DNA of 64,000 nucleotides, from positions 1-64,000 of the forward strand of contig CAKTXA010000011.1 of assembly GCA_934631005.1 (NCBI GenBank). Direction: 5' to 3'. The translations under genes were made by a program, and so were the position numbers. Origin of the DNA: an uncultured Oscillospiraceae bacterium (GTDB lineage: Bacteria > Bacillota > Clostridia > Oscillospirales > Oscillospiraceae). Under the pieces are notes generated by a model, which saw only the letters and a list, made by a program, of their open reading frames with translations, had not been told where the DNA came from and made no database searches. This document shows positions 33,327-41,106 of the stretch, one piece after another (the first letter of the stretch is position 1; each line of letters starts with the position of its first letter).

Positions 33327-34125
33327 GCAAACGAAAAAGCTCTCGGATAAGAAATTTTTGAGTAAGGACCGGCTGCTGCGCACATTTTTGTCGCTGCTGT
33401 CGCTGGCGCTGCTCGGCTTCCTGTGGTTCTATGTCTCGTACCACTATCCCAAAATGATCCCCACGCCCGCGGCCGTGTGGGCCAAGTTCCTCAACGTGCT
33501 GGAAAAGCCGATCATGCGCGTTTCCTATTGGGGTCACATCCTTGTGAGCCTGCGCCGCATCCTCATCGCGCTCATCTGCAGCTGGGTGCTCGGCATCAGC
33601 TTCGGCACGCTCATCGGCTGGAACAAGAAGATGAACGCCTTCTTCGGCTCCATCTTTGAGATCATCCGCCCCATCCCGCCGCTGGCGTGGATCCCACTCA
33701 TCACGATCTGCTTTGGCATCTCGGAATTCCCCAAGATCCTGATCGTGTTCATCGGCGCGGTCATGCCGGTGGTCATCAACTCCCGTGCCAGCCTGCAGGG
33801 CGTGGACCGCGCGTATCTGGACGTCGGCGTCGCCTTTAACGCGACTGAGGCGCAGATCATCAAGGAGATCGCGCTGCCCGCCGCGCTGCCGGTGATCTTT
33901 GCCGGTATCCGCACATCCACCAGCGTCGCGTGGACGGTCGTTCTGGCGGCGGAGATGGTCGGCGCGAACGCCGGCGTCGGCTTCCTGGTCGTCCGCGGCA
34001 TGGACGGCGACGATATGGCGCTCGTGCTGGTCGCCATGATCACCATCGGCGTGATCGGCGCGCTTTTGTCGGTGCTTACTTCGATGATAGAAAGGATCAT
34101 TTGTCCATGGATGGAAGAACTGTAA
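33319..34125 (+). CDS. NitT/TauT-family ABC transporter permease 2
   Basis: A 268-residue paralog of the preceding permease, with EIIRPIPPLAWIPLITICFG and the coupling loop LDVGVAFNATEAQIIKEIAL. The N-terminus is basic and precedes the first helix. It is translationally coupled upstream (8-nt overlap). The following ATPase gene begins inside its 3' end. Together with permease 1 it should form the membrane channel. Confidence 0.9.
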   Translation: MAKQTKKLSDKKFLSKDRLLRTFLSLLSLALLGFLWFYVSYHYPKMIPTPAAVWAKFLNVLEKPIMRVSYWGHILVSLRRILIALICSWVLGISFGTLIGWNKKMNAFFGSIFEIIRPIPPLAWIPLITICFGISEFPKILIVFIGAVMPVVINSRASLQGVDRAYLDVGVAFNATEAQIIKEIALPAALPVIFAGIRTSTSVAWTVVLAAEMVGANAGVGFLVVRGMDGDDMALVLVAMITIGVIGALLSVLTSMIERIICPWMEEL

Positions 34126-34868
34126 TGCTGAAACTCGTCAATGTCAGCAAGACATTTGACAACAAGGGCACGCCGCATCCGGTCGTTCAGGACGTGAGCC
34201 TCGACGTCTACGAAAATGAGTTCGTCGTTTTTCTCGGCCCCGGCCAGTGCGGCAAGACCGTGATGATCAACATGATCGGCGGCCTGCTGCCGGCAACGGA
34301 CGGGCAGATCTTTGTAAAGGACGAGCTGGTCACGGGCAGCGACCCGCGCGTGGGCATGGTCTTTCAGTCCACGTCGCTGCTGCCGTGGAAAAACGTGATG
34401 GATAATGTCGACCTGGGGCTGAAATTCCAGGGTGTCCCCAAAAAGGAGCGCCGCGAAAAGGCGCAGAAAAACATCGACCTCGTCGGTCTGAGCGGCTTTG
34501 AAAAGGCGTATCCGCGGCAGCTGTCCGGCGGCATGAAGCAGCGCGTGGGCATCGCCCGCGCCTACACCTACGACCCGGAGGTGCTGCTGATGGATGAGCC
34601 GTTCGGCGCGCTGGACGCGCAGACGCGCTATGCCATGGAGGAGGAGCTTGCCCGCATCTGGCAGAGCCAGAAGCGCACGTGCGTGTTCGTCACGAACAAC
34701 ATCGAGGAGGCCGTGTATCTCTCCGACCGGATCGTGCTGTTCAGCGAATGCCCCGCCCGCATCAAGAAGATCTACGAAAACCCGCTGCCCAGACCGCGCG
34801 ACATGATCTCCAGAGAGTTCATCGAATTCCGGAAGCTCGTTTCGGACAACACCGATCTGGCGCTGTGA
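34107..34868 (+). CDS. NitT/TauT-family ABC transporter ATPase 1 (switch histidine lost)
   Basis: About 253 residues. Walker A GPGQCGKT (44-51) is unusual but consistent. The Q-loop is in VFQSTSLLPWKN, the intact signature LSGGMKQR is at 139-146 and Walker B LLMDEPFGALD carries the catalytic Glu at 164. The H-loop reads VTNNIEEA: Asn197 replaces the switch His. The start could be 34107 (AAAGGA at 10 nt) or 34125; the first is preferred on its ribosome site and overlaps the permease gene by 19 nt. With ATPase 2 it is predicted to form one degenerate and one functional ATP site. Confidence 0.88.
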   Translation: MDGRTVMLKLVNVSKTFDNKGTPHPVVQDVSLDVYENEFVVFLGPGQCGKTVMINMIGGLLPATDGQIFVKDELVTGSDPRVGMVFQSTSLLPWKNVMDNVDLGLKFQGVPKKERREKAQKNIDLVGLSGFEKAYPRQLSGGMKQRVGIARAYTYDPEVLLMDEPFGALDAQTRYAMEEELARIWQSQKRTCVFVTNNIEEAVYLSDRIVLFSECPARIKKIYENPLPRPRDMISREFIEFRKLVSDNTDLAL

Positions 34869-34880
34869 TAAGGAGTAGCT

Positions 34881-35636
34881 ATGCAAAGAGACGATGACAG
34901 AAAAGTAAAGGTCCGCGTCCAGAACCTCACGAAGAAATTCGGCGACCTTCTGGTGCTGGACAATGTTTCCTTCGATATTAAGCAGGGGGAGTTCGTCTGC
35001 GTCGTCGGCCCGACCGGCTGCGGCAAGACGACCTTCCTGAACCTGCTGACCAAGCTGATCGAGCCGACGTCGGGCTCGCTGACCATCGACGGCGAGCCCG
35101 CGAACCCCAAAAAGCACAACATCGCCTTCGTATTCCAGGAGCCGTCGTGCTACCCGTGGAAAAACGTGGAGGAGAACATCCGCTTCGGTCTGGAGCTGAA
35201 AAAGCTCCCCAAGGCCGAGATCGCCGGGCGCGTGGACCGCATCCTCAAGCTGCTCGGCATGGAAAAATTCCGCAAGTCCTATCCCAACGAGCTCTCCGCC
35301 AGCTCCATGCAGCGCATCATCATCGGCCGGGCGTTTGCCATGCAGCCGGATCTGCTGCTGATGGACGAGCCATATGCGCAGATGGATCTGAAGCTGCGCT
35401 TTTATCTGGAGGACGAGGTGCTGCGCCTGTGGCGCGAGATGGGTACCACGGTCGTATTCATCACGCACAACGTGGAGGAGGCGGTGTACCTCTCCGAGCG
35501 CATCCTGGTGCTCACGAACAAGCCCGCCGGGATCAAGGAGAACATCGTCAACACCCTCCCCTATCCGCGCGACGTCACCTCGCCGGAATTCATTGAACTG
35601 AGAAAACACGTAACCGAACAGATCAAATGGTGGTAA
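34881..35636 (+). CDS. NitT/TauT-family ABC transporter ATPase 2 (degenerate signature)
   Basis: A 251-residue ATPase: Walker A GPTGCGKT (43-50), Q-loop in VFQEPSCYPWKN, Walker B LLLMDEPYAQMD with Glu at 163 and switch His196 in ITHNVEEA. The signature LSGGQ is replaced by LSASSMQR (138-145), so the opposing ATP cannot be gripped in the normal way. The D-loop is also atypical (AQMD rather than SALD/GALD). It lies 12 nt after ATPase 1, with AAGGAG upstream, and most likely forms a heterodimer with it. Confidence 0.88.
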   Translation: MQRDDDRKVKVRVQNLTKKFGDLLVLDNVSFDIKQGEFVCVVGPTGCGKTTFLNLLTKLIEPTSGSLTIDGEPANPKKHNIAFVFQEPSCYPWKNVEENIRFGLELKKLPKAEIAGRVDRILKLLGMEKFRKSYPNELSASSMQRIIIGRAFAMQPDLLLMDEPYAQMDLKLRFYLEDEVLRLWREMGTTVVFITHNVEEAVYLSERILVLTNKPAGIKENIVNTLPYPRDVTSPEFIELRKHVTEQIKWW

Positions 35637-35649
35637 AGGAGTTTTGATC

Positions 35650-36411
35650 ATGGAAAACAAGTATGCAGGTCTTTTGCAGGGACAGGTCGCGCTCATCACC
35701 GGCGGTGCGCAGGGCATCGGCGGCGCGGCGGCCACGGCATTTTCGATGGCGGGCGCGAAGGTCTTTATCGTCGCCCTCGGGCAGGACGCGATCGACAAAA
35801 AGGTCGCCGAGATCCGCGCAAACGGCTTTGAGGCCGCGGGCTATGAGTGCGACGTGACCGACTACGAAGGGATGCAGGTAGCCGTCCAGAAGTGCGAGGC
35901 GCTCTACGGCAAGCTCGACATCCTCTACGCAAACGCGGGCGTAGTGCTGCAGCGCAAGAGCATTCTCGACAGTGACGTCGCCAGGTGGAAAAAGACCATC
36001 GAGATCGACATGATCGGCGGCTACATCACCGCCAAGGCGGCGCTGCCGCTGCTGCTGAAAAACGAAAACGGCGCAAAGATCCTCTTCACCGGCACGGGCC
36101 GTGGCCGCCGCGGCGGTACGGACCTGTCCGACTACTCCTGCGCCAAGGCGGGCCAGTGGATGCTGGCGCGGTGCCTGGCGATGGAGCTGCGCGAGCACAA
36201 TATCTGCGTCAACGAGATCATCCCCGGTCCCGTCGACACCGCGCTCAACAAGACCGACGACGGCACGGTCGCCAACAAGGACCTGACCTCCAGCGGCGAG
36301 ATCAACAAGTCCCCGGAGGCGCTGATGGACATTATGATGTTCGTCGCCACGCAGTCGAACGTCACCGGCCCCACGGCGCAGTCCTTTGCGCTCAACCGCC
36401 GCGAGATCTGA
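35650..36411 (+). CDS. SDR family NAD(P)-dependent oxidoreductase
   Basis: A 253-residue short-chain dehydrogenase. The cofactor loop TGGAQGIGG is at 17-25, NAG at 95-97, and the catalytic pair Tyr162/Lys166 in YSCAK. The position of the catalytic Ser, 13 residues before Tyr, is Thr149 in FTGTGRGRRG. The C-terminus PTAQSFALNRREI is the usual closing region. It starts 13 nt after ATPase 2 (AAAGGAG before the ATG at 35650). It would oxidise a hydroxyl of the imported compound or reduce an aldehyde product; SDRs do both in sulfonate pathways. Confidence 0.88.
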   Translation: MENKYAGLLQGQVALITGGAQGIGGAAATAFSMAGAKVFIVALGQDAIDKKVAEIRANGFEAAGYECDVTDYEGMQVAVQKCEALYGKLDILYANAGVVLQRKSILDSDVARWKKTIEIDMIGGYITAKAALPLLLKNENGAKILFTGTGRGRRGGTDLSDYSCAKAGQWMLARCLAMELREHNICVNEIIPGPVDTALNKTDDGTVANKDLTSSGEINKSPEALMDIMMFVATQSNVTGPTAQSFALNRREI

Positions 36412-36434
36412 GCGGCTGCACATTTCATCAGGAT

Positions 36435-37190
36435 ATGAACCTGCTGCAACTACTGAGCACCGGCATGGCGCTGTTCGTGTCCATGTCCATCGAGTGCATC
36501 ACAGGCTTCGGCGGCGCCGTGCTGGCGATGCCGGTTTTGACGATGTTTCTGGACGTGGACAGCGCAGTGGCCCTGATGGCGATGATCTCCGGCGTGAACG
36601 GCGCGCGCATCTATCTGCAAAACCGCGGAAAAACAGATCGCGCGATCCTGCGCACCGTGCTGCTGTTCGGCGGCTGCGGGCTGCCGGTGGGAATGCTCCT
36701 GGGGGGCATTCTGCCCGAGCGCACGCTCAAGGTCATCCTCGGCGGCTTTGTGGTTGCAGTTTCCTTAAACATGCTGCTGCGGCCGGGCGATCCGGAAAAA
36801 GCGGATGAGCCGTCCGCGCTGCGGCGCGTGCTGGAGCGGCTGTCGCTGTTCGCGGGCGGTATTTTCCACGGCGCGTTCAGCTGCGGCGGCCCGCTCATTG
36901 TCATCTACGCCGGGCGGCGTCAGCGCGACAAGGCGCTGCTGCGCAACACGCTCACGCTCGTCTGGTTCCTGTTCTCCGCGGCCATTCTTGTGAAGGATCT
37001 GGCCGTGGGAGGGATCTTCACGCGGCCGCTGCTCGTGCAGTTCGCGTGCGCGCTGCCGTTCTGCATCGCGGGCGCGTTCGTGGGTGGGTGGCTGCATAAG
37101 CGCGTCTCCGTCACGTTTTTCGCGGCGCTCACGCGGTTTCTGCTGCTCCTGTCCGGCGCGATGACGCTTATTACGACCTTACTCAAATAG
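36435..37190 (+). CDS. TauE/SafE (TSUP) family anion exporter
   Basis: A 251-residue inner-membrane protein with about eight helices in two repeats: SIECITGFGGAVLAMPVLTM opens the first and GGIFHGAFSCGGPLIVIYAG the second, both typical of the DUF81/TauE family. Members export sulfite, sulfoacetate, isethionate or related organic anions. The long open frame upstream overlaps the SDR gene in another phase, so the ATG at 36435 with AGGA is used. An exporter inside a catabolic operon suggests that an acidic end product is excreted. Confidence 0.88.
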   Translation: MNLLQLLSTGMALFVSMSIECITGFGGAVLAMPVLTMFLDVDSAVALMAMISGVNGARIYLQNRGKTDRAILRTVLLFGGCGLPVGMLLGGILPERTLKVILGGFVVAVSLNMLLRPGDPEKADEPSALRRVLERLSLFAGGIFHGAFSCGGPLIVIYAGRRQRDKALLRNTLTLVWFLFSAAILVKDLAVGGIFTRPLLVQFACALPFCIAGAFVGGWLHKRVSVTFFAALTRFLLLLSGAMTLITTLLK

Positions 37191-37206
37191 AAACGAGATT
37201 TTACCT

Positions 37207-38271
37207 ATGAACGATCATACATCCGAACTGAACGACCTCATCCGCATCTCGCGCTACGCGGGGATGCGGGAGGATTATGTGCAGTCCAGCGGCGGAAACA
37301 CCTCCGTCAAGCTCCCCGACGGCACCATGCTCATCAAGGGCCTCGGCATCCAGCTGGCAGACGTCAGCGAGACCTTCGGCTGGGCGCATATGCGCTGCGA
37401 CGTGTTCCTGGAGCACTTTTTAAGCAGCGAGGGGCCCAGCTGCGGCGCGCGGGAGGAGGCGGAGCTGCAGGAGCGTGCGTTCCTCTCCGGCTGCCGCCCC
37501 GCCATCGAGACGTATTTCCACGCCCTGACCGGGCCGGTCACGCTGCACACGCACCCCACGCTCGTCAACGTCCTCACCGCCCGCAAAGGCGGGATGCAGA
37601 CGCTGCGCACGCTGTTTCCCGACGCGTACTTTGCCGACTACGCCCCGCCCGGCCTGCCGCTGGGCGTTGCGGTCTGGCGGGCGCTGAAAAGCGCGTTCCA
37701 GCCGGGCGGCCACGGCGTAAACGGCGTCATTTTCCTGAAAAATCACGGCGTGATCGTCAGCGGCCACACGGCTGACGAGGTCATCGCCCTGCATGAGCGC
37801 GTCATGGCCGTCATCACCGCGGCGCTCGGCTGCGACAGCCGCGCCGACGATCTGGCCACGGCGCTCTACACCGCGCTGGAGCGCGCCGGGATGGCGCAGA
37901 AGATCGTCCTGCGCGCCACGAACGCCACGGTGCTGCGGAACCTGCGGTATTTGGAGCAGTCCTATGTGTTCTGCCCGGACGCGCTGGTGTTCTGCGGCTG
38001 GTCGGCGCTGCGGCTGGACGAGGCCGACCCCTGCCCGCAGCTGACGCGGTACGCGGCCGAGCACGGCTTGCCAGAGCTGCTTCTGTGGCGCGATCAGCTC
38101 TACGTCACAGCAGACAGCGTCAAAAAGGCCAAGGAGATCGAGAGCGTGGCCGCGTTCTGCACAGAGGTGCTGCGGCTGAACGGGGGGTATGAAATGGACC
38201 TTCTCAGCGCGGACGACTGCGCGTACCTTAGCGATTGCGAATCGGAAAAATATCGGAAAACAATGCAGTAA
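37207..38271 (+). CDS. Class II aldolase/adducin family protein with C-terminal extension
   Basis: A 354-residue enzyme. The aldolase domain spans about residues 5-225: GGNTSVK and MLIKGLG (substrate side), zinc ligands His114 and His116 (HTHPT) and His180 (FLKNHGV). The remaining 130 residues are an extension absent from FucA or RhaD and similar in layout to the aldolase half of bifunctional RhaE-like proteins. It should cleave a ketose (or ketose-like sulfonate) to an aldehyde and a C3 ketone, or decarboxylate a 3-oxo acid as some family members do. Confidence 0.84.
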   Translation: MNDHTSELNDLIRISRYAGMREDYVQSSGGNTSVKLPDGTMLIKGLGIQLADVSETFGWAHMRCDVFLEHFLSSEGPSCGAREEAELQERAFLSGCRPAIETYFHALTGPVTLHTHPTLVNVLTARKGGMQTLRTLFPDAYFADYAPPGLPLGVAVWRALKSAFQPGGHGVNGVIFLKNHGVIVSGHTADEVIALHERVMAVITAALGCDSRADDLATALYTALERAGMAQKIVLRATNATVLRNLRYLEQSYVFCPDALVFCGWSALRLDEADPCPQLTRYAAEHGLPELLLWRDQLYVTADSVKKAKEIESVAAFCTEVLRLNGGYEMDLLSADDCAYLSDCESEKYRKTMQ

Positions 38272-38287
38272 TGCAGGAGCTTTGACT

Positions 38288-39124
38288 ATGAAGCATTTAT
38301 TTTTGAATCTCAAGCGCTTTGACGTCCTGCCGGAATACGGCGGGGTGAACCGGCTGGCCGATGCGCCCGGCTGGGGCGCTTACATCGTCAGCCGCACGCA
38401 GCAGGCGCTGCGCGAATTTGCGGCCGAGGACGCCGAGTTCGTCCAGTTCTTCCCCGAGGCGCATCTGCTCGGCGCGGCGCAGGCGCGCACGCCGGGCAGT
38501 CCCGTGCAGCTCGGCTGTCAGGGCGTTTACCGCGCCGACACCGCCCCCGGCGGCAACTTCGGCGCCTTCACCACAAATCTGCCGGCATCCGCCGCCGCCA
38601 TGCTCGGCTGCGGCTACACGCTCATCGGCCACTGCGAGGAGCGCGCCGACAAGGGCGGCATCCTCGCCGAGGCGGGCGTGCAGGACGCCGCGGCCATCAG
38701 CCGCATCCTCAATCAGGAGATCCTGCGCGCGCAGGATCGCGGCCTGAAGGTGCTGTACTGCATCGGCGAGACGAGCGAGGAGCAGCCGCACTGGCAGGAT
38801 GTGCTGGGCGAGCAGCTGCGGCTGGGGCTGCAGGGTGCCGACCGCAGCCGGATCGTCATCGGCTATGAGCCGGTGTGGTCGATCGGCCCGGGCAAGACCC
38901 CGGCGGACGCGCCGTATATCCGCAAGATCGCGCAGTTCGTGAAGCACGTGACCGGCGGGCTGGATGTGGTGTACGGCGGCGGGCTCAAGCGCGACAACGC
39001 CGCGATGCTCGCCGGGATCGAGGAGATAGACGGCGGCCTGATCGCGCTGACGCGCTTTCAGGGGCAGATCGGCTTCTACCCGGAGGAGTACATCGAGATC
39101 ATCCGGACGTATCTGAACAAATAA
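38288..39124 (+). CDS. Triose-phosphate isomerase paralog with altered phosphate site
   Basis: A 278-residue TIM barrel. Catalytic residues are conserved: Asn7 and Lys9 (NLK), His115 and Glu117 (IGHCEE) and the base Glu194 (YEPVWSIGPGK). The phosphate grip is not: TIM's YGGS becomes YGGG (229-232), and the loop 8 VGGAS becomes IALTR (252-256). It is about 25 residues longer than housekeeping TIM. TIM paralogs of this kind isomerise tetrulose phosphates in erythritol degradation (EryH). Here a substrate with a different acidic group, or none, is suggested. It is part of the operon, 16 nt after the aldolase. Confidence 0.87.
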   Translation: MKHLFLNLKRFDVLPEYGGVNRLADAPGWGAYIVSRTQQALREFAAEDAEFVQFFPEAHLLGAAQARTPGSPVQLGCQGVYRADTAPGGNFGAFTTNLPASAAAMLGCGYTLIGHCEERADKGGILAEAGVQDAAAISRILNQEILRAQDRGLKVLYCIGETSEEQPHWQDVLGEQLRLGLQGADRSRIVIGYEPVWSIGPGKTPADAPYIRKIAQFVKHVTGGLDVVYGGGLKRDNAAMLAGIEEIDGGLIALTRFQGQIGFYPEEYIEIIRTYLNK

Positions 39125-39134
39125 GGAGTAAAAC

Positions 39135-40598
39135 ATGAAACTGGAATTTGAATATGGCACGGGCCTGATGGCGGCGGAGCTGCCGGACTCGACCGATGTG
39201 TTTATCCCCGGCGAGACCGTGCCGGATCCCCCCTGCCTGCCGCAGGACTGGGACAGCCTGTACGCCGCAACGCTGGACTCCATCCGCCACCCCTACGGGA
39301 TGCCGCCGCTGCGCGAGCTGGCCGCGCCGGGAAAGACGGTCGTGTTCGTCATCCCGGACATCGTCAAGGGCGGCTGCCAGGCAACGTCGCACCGCAAGGT
39401 CGCCATCCGCGCGTGCCTCGATGAGCTGTACGCCGGAGGTGTTGAGAAAAAGGACATCCTGCTGCTCATCTCCAACGGCCTGCACCCCCGCGCCACCGTG
39501 GCGGAGATGAAAAAGATCCTGGGCGACGAGCTGTTCGGCGAATTTTATTATACCGGCCAGATCACCAGTCACGACTCCGAGGATCCGGAGCACATGGTCG
39601 ATCTCGGCCGCACGGCCCGGCACAACGCGCCGGTGCTGATGAACAAATACGTCTTTGAATGTGACATCCCCATCCTCATCGGTCACACGCAGGGCAACCC
39701 CTACGGCGGCTACTCCGGCGGCTACAAGCACTGCGCCACCGGCATCACCCACTGGCGCTCCATCGCCAGCCACCACGTGCCGCAGGTCATGCACCGGCAG
39801 GACTTCACCCCCGTCTCCGGCCACAGCATGATGCGCACGCTCTTTGACGAGATCGGCATGCACATGGAAGAAAAAATGGGTCATCCCTTCTTCTGCTGCG
39901 ATGCCGTGCTCGACACCTACTCCCGCCAGCTTGAGATCAACTCCGGCTACGCCGCCGAGATGCAGCCGAAGTCGTGGGTGCTGGCAAATAAACGCACCTA
40001 CATCCCGTGGGCGGAGAAGAAATACGACATCATGGTGTTCGGCATGCCGCAGGATTTCCACTACGGCAACGGCATGGGCACGAACCCCATCCAGATGATG
40101 CAGGCGCTCTCAGCGCAGGTCATCCGCCACAAGCGCGTGATGTCGGAGCGCTGCGTCATCATCTGCTCCACGATCTGCAACGGGTATTTCCACGACGAGC
40201 GCTGGCCGTATCTGCGCGAGCAGTACGAGCTGTTCCAGCACGACTATATGCAGACCCTGCCGGACATGAATCGCTACGGCGAGTATTTTGCCACGAACGA
40301 GGAATACATCCGCAAATACCGCTTCTGCAACGCCTTCCACCCGTTCCACGGGTTTTCCATGATGTCCTGCGCGCACATCGCGGAGATGAACACCGCCGCG
40401 ATCTACATCGTCGGCGCGCAGGAGCCGGGCATCGCGCGGAGCATGGGTCTTAAGACCCGCGCCACGTTCGAAGAGGCGCTGGCCGACGCGATGAAAAAAT
40501 ACACCGGCCCGAACCCCAACATTCTGGCTCTGCCCAAAACGTTCAAGCTCGGCGCGGTCCATCTTTGCATGAAGGATGACGACCTGAGCGCCGTCTGA
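39135..40598 (+). CDS. LarA family (nickel-pincer) racemase/epimerase homolog
   Basis: A 487-residue protein of the lactate racemase LarA/DUF2088 family, whose members racemise or epimerise 2-hydroxyacids with a nickel-pincer nucleotide. Matches include TVVFVIPDIVKGGCQA (N-terminal active-site side), ISNGLHPRATVAEMKKIL, SHDSED (His candidate) and GGYSGGYKHCATGI, where the Lys aligns with the cofactor-bound lysine of LarA. Cofactor-making larB, larC and larE are not in the window. It lies 10 nt after the TIM paralog, so it belongs to the pathway and probably fixes the stereochemistry of a hydroxyacid. Confidence 0.8.
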   Translation: MKLEFEYGTGLMAAELPDSTDVFIPGETVPDPPCLPQDWDSLYAATLDSIRHPYGMPPLRELAAPGKTVVFVIPDIVKGGCQATSHRKVAIRACLDELYAGGVEKKDILLLISNGLHPRATVAEMKKILGDELFGEFYYTGQITSHDSEDPEHMVDLGRTARHNAPVLMNKYVFECDIPILIGHTQGNPYGGYSGGYKHCATGITHWRSIASHHVPQVMHRQDFTPVSGHSMMRTLFDEIGMHMEEKMGHPFFCCDAVLDTYSRQLEINSGYAAEMQPKSWVLANKRTYIPWAEKKYDIMVFGMPQDFHYGNGMGTNPIQMMQALSAQVIRHKRVMSERCVIICSTICNGYFHDERWPYLREQYELFQHDYMQTLPDMNRYGEYFATNEEYIRKYRFCNAFHPFHGFSMMSCAHIAEMNTAAIYIVGAQEPGIARSMGLKTRATFEEALADAMKKYTGPNPNILALPKTFKLGAVHLCMKDDDLSAV

Positions 40599-40614
40599 GA
40601 AAAGGAGAACGGAT

Positions 40615-41106
40615 ATGAAAAAACTCATCATCGGATCCGATAAATCCGGTTTTTTGCTGAAGGAGGCCGTGAAAAAAGCGCTCAGCGAGGACGGCTGGGA
40701 GCTGACCGACTGCGGCACCGCCGATCTCGAGCATGGCAAGCCGTACTTTGCGGTCGCCGCCGCGCTGGCGCCCCGCGTGGCCGCGGGCGAATTTGAAAAG
40801 GGCATCCTCATCTGCGGCACGGGCGCGGGCATGGCGGTCGTGGCCAACAAATACCGCGGTGTGTACGCCGTGGTCTGCAACGACCCCTACGACGCGCGGA
40901 TGTGCCGCGCCATCAACGGCGCGAACGTGATGACCATGGGCGGCTGGAAGATCGGCCCCGAGCTTGGCATCGAGATGGCCCGCACATTCCTGAAAACGGA
41001 CTTTTTGCAGGGTCTGGAGCCCTGGCGGCAGACGTTTTTGCAGAACGCCGGCGAGCAGGTGCGCGCATTGGAAGAGATGATCTACGGCGGAGGGCAGCAG
41101 GCATGA
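40615..41106 (+). CDS. RpiB/LacAB family isomerase with altered active site
   Basis: A 163-residue aldose-ketose isomerase fold. The catalytic Cys67 is kept in GILICGTGAG. Compared with E. coli RpiB from memory, His10 is Lys10 (SDKSGF), the ring-opening His99 is Ile100 (AINGAN) while the next Asn is kept, and the C-terminal Arg pair that holds phosphate is not recognisable (GLEPWR). An acyclic substrate such as a 4-substituted tetrose would not need ring opening. RpiB-family enzymes isomerise tetrose derivatives in erythritol and sulfo-transketolase pathways. The stop overlaps the next start as ATGA. Confidence 0.85.
   Translation: MKKLIIGSDKSGFLLKEAVKKALSEDGWELTDCGTADLEHGKPYFAVAAALAPRVAAGEFEKGILICGTGAGMAVVANKYRGVYAVVCNDPYDARMCRAINGANVMTMGGWKIGPELGIEMARTFLKTDFLQGLEPWRQTFLQNAGEQVRALEEMIYGGGQQA

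Noticed and set aside
33534..35798. 754-codon minus-strand frame across the permease and ATPase genes
   Set aside because: It runs antisense through four confirmed ABC genes and has no start signal.
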